Assembly: GCA_022572825.1 (NCBI GenBank) | Contig: JACZVE010000102.1 | Location: 1 to 8,778 of the forward strand | Length of the DNA: 8,778 bases | Reading direction: 5' to 3' | From: SAR324 cluster bacterium | GTDB lineage: Bacteria > SAR324 > JACQKK01 | In this document: piece by piece, positions 1 through 5,971 of the stretch | Layout of the letters: the number at the start of each line of letters is the position of its first letter | Position numbering within the stretch: position 1 is the first letter of the stretch | The notes under the pieces: generated by a model | The model's database searches: none | Seen by the model: the letters and a program-made list of their open reading frames with translations, nothing else | Told to the model about the DNA's origin: nothing | Program-made: the position numbers and the translations under genes

Positions 1-501
1 GCAAAAATTCTTGCCAAGGCCATCGCCCGGCAGCCCTTCGACGTGGTGATCACCGGCCGCCAGGCTCAGGATACCGACATGGGCGCCACCGGCGCCGCGC
101 TGGCCGAACTGCTGAACGTGCCGCTGGCGGTGAACGTCATCCATATCGACACGCAGTCGGCCGGCGGCAAGCTCACGCTCAAACGAAAAGGGGATGCGGG
201 CGCGGAAATCCTCGAGTTGACCCTGCCGGCGCTGCTGACCGCGAACGACAGCCTCAACGAGCCCCGGCTGGCCTCCCTGCGCGGGATCATGCAGGCCAAA
301 AAGAAACCGATGGAGGTGCTGACCCTGGCCGACCTCGATATCGATCCGGGCGAGGTGGGGGCCGCCGGGGCCGGTATCGAAATCGTGGAGTTCGCCCCGC
401 CGTCGCAACGCCTGGCCGGCAAGAAGTTCGAGGGCGAGCCGGAGGAGATCACGCGCCAGGTGGTCGAGCTGCTGGCCAACGAGGCGAAGATATTTGCGTA
501 G
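1..501 (+). CDS. etfB: Electron transfer flavoprotein beta subunit, 5'-truncated by window edge
   Basis: The reading frame is open from base 1, so the gene starts outside the window. 166 residues are visible of a family usually near 250. EtfB is the AMP-binding half of the soluble ETF heterodimer, which accepts electrons from acyl-CoA and related dehydrogenases. Seen: the nucleotide-binding segment VITGRQAQDTDMGATG followed by LAELL, and the ETF-beta signature NEPRLASLRGIMQAKKKP at about nt 256-309. The C-terminus GKKFEGEPEEIT...NEAKIFA also resembles the usual ETF-beta end. etfA follows on the same strand after an unusually long 140-bp gap, and a quinone-linked ETF dehydrogenase follows that, so a fatty-acid or acyl-CoA oxidation role is likely (inference). 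The identity is secure; the specific partner dehydrogenase cannot be read from this window. Confidence 0.95.
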   Translation, partial: AKILAKAIARQPFDVVITGRQAQDTDMGATGAALAELLNVPLAVNVIHIDTQSAGGKLTLKRKGDAGAEILELTLPALLTANDSLNEPRLASLRGIMQAKKKPMEVLTLADLDIDPGEVGAAGAGIEIVEFAPPSQRLAGKKFEGEPEEITRQVVELLANEAKIFA

Positions 502-641
502 AACCTATCTCAACTCCTTCCGCATAATCCGTGGATGGGCAATACGAGTACCTCATAGATTTTGTGCGGGGCTCTCAAGCCGCCGTATCGCGCACTCGTG
601 ACGCGAAGTAGAGGCGGGCGCACCCGGAGCAGGCAAGACCC

Positions 642-1604
642 ATGAGCAAGATACTGGTCGTTGCGGAGGTCAAGGCGGGCGAGGTTCGCAAGCCCACTCT
701 GGAGCTGCTGAGCAAGATCCGCCAGGAGGCGTGGACGGGCGACGCGGTGCTCATCGGCGATGGCGTGCAGAAACATGCGGGGCTGCTGGCCGGCCACGGG
801 GCCGGCAAGGTGTACGTGGCCGATGACGAGTCGCTGGCCAACTTCGCCGTGGATCGCTATACCGCCGCGGTGGTGGACGCCATCGGGCAGGCCCGGCCGG
901 ACATGGTGTGGTTCAGCGCGTCGGAGATGGGCAAGGCGCTGGGACCCGCCGTGGCCGCCCGCCTGAACGCGCCGTTCGTCAGTGACTGCGCCGCCGTGGA
1001 GATTGCAGGCGGCAACGTGGAGGTGCGCCGACCCGCCATGGCCACCAAAATCCAGCAGAAGGTACGCATCGTCAGAGACGGCCTCAAGGTCATCACCGTG
1101 CGCAGCGGCGCGTTCGACGCGCAACCCGCCGAACCGAAGCCGGCCGAGGCGGTGGCGCTGGCCATCCCGGAGGGCGACGGGCGGCTGGTGGTGAGGGAAG
1201 TGGTCCAGGAGGATACCGGCCGGCTCGATCTGGGCGACGCTTCGGTGATCGTCTCGGTGGGGCGGGGTGTGAAAGGCCCCGAGGGGGTCACATTCGTGCA
1301 GCCGCTGGCCGATGAGTTGGGCGCTGCCTATGGCGCCTCGCGGGCCGTGGTCGATTCGGGCTGGATGCCTTTCGAGCTGCAGGTGGGCCAGACGGGCCGC
1401 GTGGTCTCGCCGGACGTCTACTTTTCCATCGGGATCTCAGGCGCCATCCAGCATCTGGCCGGCATGAGCGGATCCAAGCTGATCGTCGCGGTAAACAAGG
1501 ACCCCGATGCCCCCATATTCTCGGTGGCCGATTACGGCATCGTCGGCGACCTGTTCAAGGTCGTTCCGGTGCTGCTCGAGGAAATCAAGAAGCACAAGTC
1601 CTGA
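642..1604 (+). CDS. etfA: Electron transfer flavoprotein alpha subunit
   Basis: This is the FAD-carrying half of the cytosolic ETF heterodimer, 320 residues, a normal full length. It has an N-terminal nucleotide-fold domain (about residues 1-190) and a C-terminal FAD-binding domain (about 200-320). Seen in the latter: GRG at 207-209, the FAD-loop stretch GQTGRVVSPDVYFSIGISGA (249-268) followed by IQH, and NKDPDAPIFSVADYGIVGD from residue 285, all typical ETF-alpha signatures. The start MSKILVVAEV matches the family N-terminus; a GGAG at 625-628 lies 13 nt upstream, rather far. Upstream etfB is 140 bp away and the membrane oxidoreductase begins 118 bp downstream, so the three are probably co-transcribed but not tightly packed. 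Nothing looks damaged. Confidence 0.97.
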   Translation: MSKILVVAEVKAGEVRKPTLELLSKIRQEAWTGDAVLIGDGVQKHAGLLAGHGAGKVYVADDESLANFAVDRYTAAVVDAIGQARPDMVWFSASEMGKALGPAVAARLNAPFVSDCAAVEIAGGNVEVRRPAMATKIQQKVRIVRDGLKVITVRSGAFDAQPAEPKPAEAVALAIPEGDGRLVVREVVQEDTGRLDLGDASVIVSVGRGVKGPEGVTFVQPLADELGAAYGASRAVVDSGWMPFELQVGQTGRVVSPDVYFSIGISGAIQHLAGMSGSKLIVAVNKDPDAPIFSVADYGIVGDLFKVVPVLLEEIKKHKS

Positions 1605-1722
1605 TTCGGCGGTATCTTTCCGCATCGGCCGCCGCGCCGGGCTGGTCTGGGGCGCCACGGGCAGGCCGCGGCCCGCAACGCTGGGCGAATTCCCTGTCAA
1701 ATCGATCTAAAGCGGAGCCCTG

Positions 1723-3774
1723 ATGGAACCCATTTTGATGACGCTGAGTTTGATTGCCGCCCTGGCCGTGTTCGGCTATTCCATCGCGACCAAGATGAGG
1801 CTGATGGCCCGCATGGCTCCGGAGAACCGGCTCGACCAGCCCGGAAAGCGCCTCGGGCTGCTGCTGCGCATCGGCTTCGGGCAGTCCAAAATGGTGGCCC
1901 GGCAGCGCGAGCGTTCGTCTGGCGCCCTGCATTTTTTCATCTTCTGGGGCTTCGTGATCCTGCTGGTGCGGGAGATCATCCTCATCGGAGACGCCTACCA
2001 TCCGGGATTTCAGGAGCTGCTGCCCCTGCTGGGCTCCGGTTCGCTCGGCGGCTACCTGTACGCGTTCATTCGTGACCTGACGGAAGTGGTCGTGCTGTGC
2101 ATGGTGCTGTTCGCCCTCTACCGGCGGCTGGTGGTGCGCCCCAGGCGGCTGGATCTCAACATCGAAGGCCTCGTCATTCTGTTCCTGATCATGGGCGTGG
2201 TGGTGACCGATCTGCTGCACGACGCCGCCAAGTTCAATCTGATTCTCCACCACGGGTACGACCTTCACTATCTCCACGACCCGCTGTTCGGCACGGAGAT
2301 GACCTGGGCGCCATTCGCGGCATTGCTCGCCCACTGGATGGCGGGATGGGGTGATGGACTCAACGTGCTGTTCTACCAGTTCGGCTACTGGGCACACATC
2401 GGCGTGGTCCTGGTGTTCCTCAATCTGCTGCCGCTGAGCAAGCACGCGCACGTGATCACGGCACTGCCCAACGTGTTCTTCGGCTCGCTGGGCTATCCGC
2501 ACGCCCCGGCGCCGCTGCTGGAACTGGAGAACGAGGCGCAGTGGGAAAAGGGTGCCCTGGGCGTGGACCGCGTGGAGCACCTCACCTGGAAGCAGGGGCT
2601 GGACCTGTACACCTGTACCGAATGCGGCCGCTGCTACGATATCTGCCCCACTTACGTCACCAAGAAGCCGCTGACCATGAAATGGTTCAACGACGATCTG
2701 CGCGCACACCTGGAGGAAGAGCAGCAAACCCTCCTGGCGACCGGACAGAGCAGCGGGAAAAAGGCGCTGGTGGGCGATGTGATCCGGCACGACACGCTCT
2801 GGGCCTGCACGATGTGCCGCGCCTGTGAGGAGGTTTGCCCGGTCTCCATCGAGCACGTACCGCGCATCATCGCCATGCGCCAGGCGCAGACTCTGATGCA
2901 CGACCGCTACCCCCGCGAGTTGACGCCCACCTTCCGCGGACTGGAGCAGAACGCCAACCCCTGGAACATCGGCTACGACAAGCGGGCCGACTGGTGCGCG
3001 GAACTGGACTTCCCCGTGCCGATTCTGACCGAGCCACCCAAGGAAGCGGTGGACGTGGTGATGTGGGTGGGGTGCATGGGCGCCTTCGACAAGCGCAGTC
3101 AGAAGATCGCTCGCGCAACGGCCATCCTGCTGCAGAAGGCCGGCGTCCGCTTCGCCATTCTCGGCACGCGGGAGAAGTGTACCGGAGACCTGGCCCGCCG
3201 CTCCGGCAACGAGCTGCTCTACCAGACCCTGGCGCGCGAAAACGTGGAGACACTCAACGCGCTGGGGGTGCAGCAGGTCGTCACCCAATGCCCGCACTGC
3301 CTTAACGCCCTGAAAAACGAGTATCCGCAGCTGGAGGGCCGCTACGAGGTGTTTCATCATTCGCAATATATCGCCATGCTGGTGGAGCAGGGCCGGCTCA
3401 CGCTCAAGCCCACCCTGGAAGGCACGGTGACCTTTCACGATCCCTGCTACCTGGGCCGCTACAACAACGAGTACGATGCCCCGCGCATGCTGCTGGCCAA
3501 ATCCGCCAAGGAGACGCCCGTGGAGATGCGCCGCAGCCGCAATGAGGGCTTCTGCTGCGGCGCGGGCGGCGGGCGCATGTGGATGGAGGAAAACATCGGC
3601 ACGCGGGTCAACGAGGAGCGCGTGCGCCAGGCCGCCGAGGTGGGCGCGCGAACCATCGCCGTGGGCTGTCCGTTCTGCCTGACCATGCTCGACGACGGCG
3701 TGCGCCAGACCGGCCGGGAAGAGGAGATACAGGTGCTGGACGTGGCCGAGCTGGTGCTGCAGTCCCTCGCCTGA
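1723..3774 (+). CDS. Membrane ETF:(methyl)menaquinone oxidoreductase-like protein (EMO/FadF/EtfD family; NarI-like cytochrome b + 2x[4Fe-4S] + CCG domains)
   Basis: A 683-residue fusion with three parts. Residues 1-250 have about five or six hydrophobic helices (near 4-24, 68-90, 112-133, 148-170, 198-240) with candidate haem-ligand histidines H70, H204, H225, H241 and H243, as in NarI/HdrE-type cytochrome b. Next is a double ferredoxin: C298-x2-C301-x2-C304-x3-C308-P and C362-x2-C365-x2-C368-x3-C372-P. Two CCG (HdrB/HdrD-like) domains follow: C451, C486, C523, C526 and then C575, C611-C612, C649, C652. This layout is that of the EMO/FadF/EtfD family, which moves electrons from reduced ETF to membrane quinone; adjacency to etfBA supports that role here. 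GGAG at 1714-1717, 5 nt before the ATG, supports the start. An HdrD-like or glycolate/lactate-type Fe-S oxidoreductase is the alternative, less likely given the cytochrome b fusion. The first CCG domain reads KCTGD, with one cysteine fewer than the second. Confidence 0.92.
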   Translation: MEPILMTLSLIAALAVFGYSIATKMRLMARMAPENRLDQPGKRLGLLLRIGFGQSKMVARQRERSSGALHFFIFWGFVILLVREIILIGDAYHPGFQELLPLLGSGSLGGYLYAFIRDLTEVVVLCMVLFALYRRLVVRPRRLDLNIEGLVILFLIMGVVVTDLLHDAAKFNLILHHGYDLHYLHDPLFGTEMTWAPFAALLAHWMAGWGDGLNVLFYQFGYWAHIGVVLVFLNLLPLSKHAHVITALPNVFFGSLGYPHAPAPLLELENEAQWEKGALGVDRVEHLTWKQGLDLYTCTECGRCYDICPTYVTKKPLTMKWFNDDLRAHLEEEQQTLLATGQSSGKKALVGDVIRHDTLWACTMCRACEEVCPVSIEHVPRIIAMRQAQTLMHDRYPRELTPTFRGLEQNANPWNIGYDKRADWCAELDFPVPILTEPPKEAVDVVMWVGCMGAFDKRSQKIARATAILLQKAGVRFAILGTREKCTGDLARRSGNELLYQTLARENVETLNALGVQQVVTQCPHCLNALKNEYPQLEGRYEVFHHSQYIAMLVEQGRLTLKPTLEGTVTFHDPCYLGRYNNEYDAPRMLLAKSAKETPVEMRRSRNEGFCCGAGGGRMWMEENIGTRVNEERVRQAAEVGARTIAVGCPFCLTMLDDGVRQTGREEEIQVLDVAELVLQSLA

Positions 3775-3838
3775 ACACCCGCCAGTGCACATCCGAGCGG
3801 GAAATACGGCGAATTGCAGCTTACTTCCGCCCGGATTG

Positions 3839-3858
3839 ATGGTATTTAATGGTATTTG
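3839..3858. repeat. Two-copy 10-bp tandem repeat
   Basis: ATGGTATTTA at 3839-3848 is followed directly by ATGGTATTTG at 3849-3858, matching at 9 of 10 positions. It lies about 65 bp after the oxidoreductase stop codon in A/T-rich sequence. It could be a paired regulator half-site or simple slippage; nothing in the window tells these apart. Confidence 0.4.
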
Positions 3859-3947
3859 AAGGATTAAAGCCGTCTACAGCAGTCGTGAACCAATCCAGCT
3901 CGCAATTTTCGGCTCAGACTATACCCTAGTGTGATGTAACTGAAATT

Positions 3948-3974
3948 CGTTTAAAAAATTCGTATTTTTTAACG
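3948..3974. repeat. A/T-rich stem-loop
   Basis: CGTTTAAAAAAT (3948-3959) pairs with ATTTTTTAACG (3964-3974) around a 4-nt loop, with a single bulged T. The stem is A/T-rich apart from the basal C-G and G-C pairs, so it is not a classic GC-stem terminator. The T-run in its 3' arm (and, read from the other strand, the complementary run in the 5' arm) could still assist transcript release in either direction. Function unknown. Confidence 0.4.
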
Positions 3975-4016
3975 GATGCGGGCGATCGCAACAAGCCTCT
4001 GTTTTCATTAGACAAC

Positions 4017-4099
4017 ACCTCACCCCCCATCCCCCTCTCCCGCGGGAGAGGGGGAGCAGCGCGCGGCTCGCAAGCGATGCCGAATGGCGGGGGAGAGGT
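4017..4099. repeat. REP/MITE-like nested inverted repeat with perfect 26-bp palindrome
   Basis: The core is a perfect palindrome at 4030-4055, arm TCCCCCTCTCCCG (4030-4042), with no loop. It is enclosed by imperfect outer arms: ACCTCACCCCCCAT (4017-4030, sharing base 4030 with the core) and ATGGCGGGGGAGAGGT (4084-4099), which are reverse complements apart from a 2-nt gap and one substitution. C/T-rich palindromes of the type CCCTCTCCC...GGGAGAGGG are a well-known dispersed intergenic repeat class in many GC-rich bacteria (knowledge of the class, not a search result). As RNA this would fold into a very stable hairpin. It lies between a likely operon end and an independently expressed gene. Confidence 0.6.
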
Positions 4100-4143
4100 T
4101 CTAGCGCAACCATATCAATCACTTATATTTATTAAGATTTATT

Positions 4144-4164
4144 TAGTGAACTTCTGATTCACTA
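4144..4164. promoter_or_regulatory. Perfect 7-bp inverted repeat just upstream of the RBS of the secreted-protein gene
   Basis: TAGTGAA (4144-4150), a 7-nt spacer, then TTCACTA (4158-4164). It ends 5 bp before a strong ribosome binding site (AGGGAGGGA, 4169-4177, 5 nt before the ATG at 4183). As DNA it has the shape of a dimeric-repressor operator; as RNA it is a small hairpin abutting the Shine-Dalgarno. A weak -10-like TATATT lies at 4124-4129 without a convincing -35 partner. Regulatory function is inferred from position and symmetry only. Confidence 0.35.
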
Positions 4165-4182
4165 CTCTAGGGAGGGACAGCA

Positions 4183-4641
4183 ATGAAATCACTTCTGATA
4201 GTGCTGGCGCTGCTCATCGCCGGGTTCTCCCAAGCCGTCTGGGCAGGGGGTAAGCAGGCGCAGGCCAAGAAGGAGCAGGCCGCCATCGTCGCGGCGGAAA
4301 TCACCGCCTTTGCCAATCATCTGGCGCTGCGACCCCATACCGCCATCGATTTCTCGAAAGTCAGCGGCGAGTACTGCTTCGACCTGGGCTTGGGCCAAGG
4401 CGGGCACATGACCCACTACGCCATTGACCCGACAAAAACCAATGAGGATGTGATCGATTTCGTGGCCGCGCAGCCCTTACTCGATGCTGGCGCGAAATTC
4501 GACGGACTGCCCCAATTCCCCGGGACCCTGGGCAGCATGCAGCCCAACCAATGGTACTTCATCCCGGCCGGAGCGTTCGAGCCGCATCATGGCAAGAAGT
4601 TTCCCATGCCCATGCTGATGCGGGCGAGCACCGTCAAGTAG
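4183..4641 (+). CDS. Small secreted (periplasmic) protein of unknown function
   Basis: 152 residues; the family is not recognised. Residues 1-21 form a clear Sec signal peptide: MK start, a leucine/isoleucine/alanine core, and a likely cleavage site after AVWA21. The mature part is about 131 residues, starts with a charged alanine-rich helix (about 22-50) and has no membrane segment. Notable residues are a single cysteine C65 (GEYCFD), histidines H75 and H78 (GHMTHY), a histidine pair H135-H136 (EPHHGKK) and a methionine-rich end (FPMPMLMR); these could bind a metal or haem, which is inference. The start is fixed by a strong GGAGGG site at 4171-4176. The next gene, 112 bp downstream on the same strand, is a YeeE/YedE transporter, so a periplasmic role in sulfur or selenium compound handling is possible but unproven. 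Confidence 0.8.
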   Translation: MKSLLIVLALLIAGFSQAVWAGGKQAQAKKEQAAIVAAEITAFANHLALRPHTAIDFSKVSGEYCFDLGLGQGGHMTHYAIDPTKTNEDVIDFVAAQPLLDAGAKFDGLPQFPGTLGSMQPNQWYFIPAGAFEPHHGKKFPMPMLMRASTVK

Positions 4642-4666
4642 TGCAAGTAGATGCAGCAGGGGTTGT

Positions 4667-4712
4667 CGTGAAAGACGGATGCCGGCGCGCCGGCGTGGGC
4701 TGCCATTTCACG
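4667..4712. repeat. Compound inverted repeat between the secreted-protein and transporter genes
   Basis: Outer arms CGTGAAA (4667-4673) and TTTCACG (4706-4712) are perfect complements and enclose an independent perfect 14-bp palindrome GCCGGCGCGCCGGC (4681-4694). It begins 25 bp after the upstream stop codon and ends 41 bp before the transporter start. The RNA could form a hairpin on a stem. There is no T-tract, so it may be a processing/attenuation hairpin, an operator, or a small dispersed repeat. Confidence 0.45.
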
Positions 4713-4753
4713 GCGCAGTCTGCTCCATCTGCGCGCTTGCCGGAGGGGCGAGC

Positions 4754-5941
4754 GTGAACGTATCCGTCGGCGCCCTCGCGGAGCCGCCCCGGCTGCCCAC
4801 GCAGCGCACCGTCGCCGCGCTCGGCCTGCTCGCGCTCGCCGCCGGCGCGCTGGTGCTGGGTGCCGACAGCTGGAAGCACGGGGTGCTGCTCCTGATCGGC
4901 GGGCTGCTGGGCATGAGCCTGTATCACGCCGCCTTCGGCTTTACCTCGGCCTACCGCAACGCGATCGTCCGCCGCGAGGTTTCGGGCGTCGCCGCCCAAG
5001 TGGTCATGCTCGCCGCGGCCACGGTGCTGTTCGCGCCCATCCTGGCCCAGGGCCAGGCGTTCGGCCACGGCGTGGTCGGCGCGGTGGCGCCGGTGGGCGT
5101 GCAGGTCGCGGTGGGCAGCTTGCTGTTCGGGCTGGGCATGCAGCTGGGCGGCGGCTGCGGCTCGGGCACGCTCTACACGATAGGCGGCGGCAGCACCCGC
5201 ATGGTGGTGACCCTCCTCGCATTCTGTGCCGGCGGGTTCTGGGGCAGCCTGGGCATGGCATGGTGGGCCGGGCTGCCGCGCTGGCGCAGCGTATCGCTGG
5301 CCCGCGAGCTGGGCTGGGAGGTCGCCCTTCCGCTCCAGCTCGGCACCCTGCTGGCGATCTGGCTGGGCCTGCGGCTGTGGGCCGGTCGCGCGGAGCAGAG
5401 GCCGCTCTGGGGCGAGGGCCTTAACTGGCAGCGCTTGCTGGGCGGCCCGTGGCCGCTGCTGTTCAGCGGTGGGCTGCTGGCCCTGCTCAACTGGGTGACC
5501 CTGCTGGTGGCCGGCCATCCCTGGACGATCACCTGGGCCTTCACGCTGTGGGGCGCCAAAGCCGCCGCGGCCGTCGGGTGGGACCCCGCCACCAGCGCGT
5601 TCTGGAGCGGCGGTTTCCCGCAGGCCGCGCTGGAGGGCAGCGTCTTGCGGGACGTCACCTCCGTGATGGACATCGGCATCGTCCTGGGCGCGTTGGCAGC
5701 CGCGGGGCTCGCCGGCAGGTTCGCGCCCATCTATAAGGTGCCGCCCCGCTCGCTTCTCGCGGCGCTGATCGGAGGCCTGTTGATGGGCTATGGGGCGCGG
5801 CTGGCCTTCGGCTGCAACATCGGGGCGTTCTTCAGCGGCGTGGCCTCGACCAGCCTGCACGGCTGGCTGTGGATCGTCTGCGCCCTCGCCGGCACCTGGA
5901 TCGGCGTGCGGCTGCGCCCGCTGTTCGGCCTCGAGAACTGA
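4754..5941 (+). CDS. YeeE/YedE-family membrane transporter (thiosulfate/sulfur-compound uptake type)
   Basis: 395-residue polytopic inner-membrane protein made of roughly ten hydrophobic helices, close to E. coli YedE in length. The family (YeeE/TsuA, YedE) moves thiosulfate or related sulfur/selenium species through a pore lined by conserved cysteines. Seen: GFTSAYRN in the first third, the cysteine motif LGGGCGSGTLY with C135, and the matching C-terminal motif AFGCNIGAFFSG with C354; further cysteines are C158 and C376. The C-terminal HGWLWIVCALAGTWIGVRLRPLFGL is typical of the family. Start chosen as GTG at 4754 because GGAGGGG (4742-4748) sits 5 nt upstream; an in-frame ATG at 4679 would add 25 residues and run through the inverted repeat. 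No TusA-like sulfurtransferase is next to it. The family call is strong; the exact substrate is not determined. Confidence 0.9.
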   Translation: MNVSVGALAEPPRLPTQRTVAALGLLALAAGALVLGADSWKHGVLLLIGGLLGMSLYHAAFGFTSAYRNAIVRREVSGVAAQVVMLAAATVLFAPILAQGQAFGHGVVGAVAPVGVQVAVGSLLFGLGMQLGGGCGSGTLYTIGGGSTRMVVTLLAFCAGGFWGSLGMAWWAGLPRWRSVSLARELGWEVALPLQLGTLLAIWLGLRLWAGRAEQRPLWGEGLNWQRLLGGPWPLLFSGGLLALLNWVTLLVAGHPWTITWAFTLWGAKAAAAVGWDPATSAFWSGGFPQAALEGSVLRDVTSVMDIGIVLGALAAAGLAGRFAPIYKVPPRSLLAALIGGLLMGYGARLAFGCNIGAFFSGVASTSLHGWLWIVCALAGTWIGVRLRPLFGLEN

Positions 5942-5971
5942 AAAGGGTGTGATTATTGCGTCCGGCGGGCC

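Larger units (their letters stand above)
3775..4182. other. Gene-free 408-bp intergenic region with repeats
   Basis: No convincing coding frame on either strand. Base composition drops sharply to A/T-rich around 3840-3970 and 4110-4165 compared with the GC-rich genes. It holds a two-copy 10-bp tandem repeat, an A/T stem-loop, a REP/MITE-like nested palindrome and an inverted repeat near the next start codon, each listed separately. A weak CCCGC/GCGGG pair (3778-3782 with 3797-3801) follows the oxidoreductase stop but has no T-tract, so no clear intrinsic terminator is called. Confidence 0.7.

Noticed and set aside
1585..3792. A 735-codon open frame on the minus strand opposite the EMO-like gene
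   Set aside because: It is the antisense shadow of a GC-rich gene. Its His/Gln/Gly-rich translation shows no domain, whereas the + strand frame has all cluster cysteines in order.
3880..3930. A tRNA in the A/T-rich gap
   Set aside because: No T-loop consensus, acceptor-stem pairing or anticodon arm could be assembled there or in 5942-6700.
3838..4099. A CRISPR array suggested by repeats in the intergenic region
   Set aside because: There are no regularly spaced identical repeats with unique spacers; the repeats are palindromes and one short tandem pair.
4679..4753. An N-terminal extension of the transporter from an ATG at 4679
   Set aside because: It has no ribosome site, runs through the compound inverted repeat, and the GTG at 4754 has GGAGGGG at ideal spacing.
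4634..5860. A 408-codon minus-strand open frame opposite the YeeE/YedE gene
   Set aside because: The translation is compositionally biased (Gln, Arg, Ala, His) without motifs. The + strand encodes a clear transporter over the same bases.
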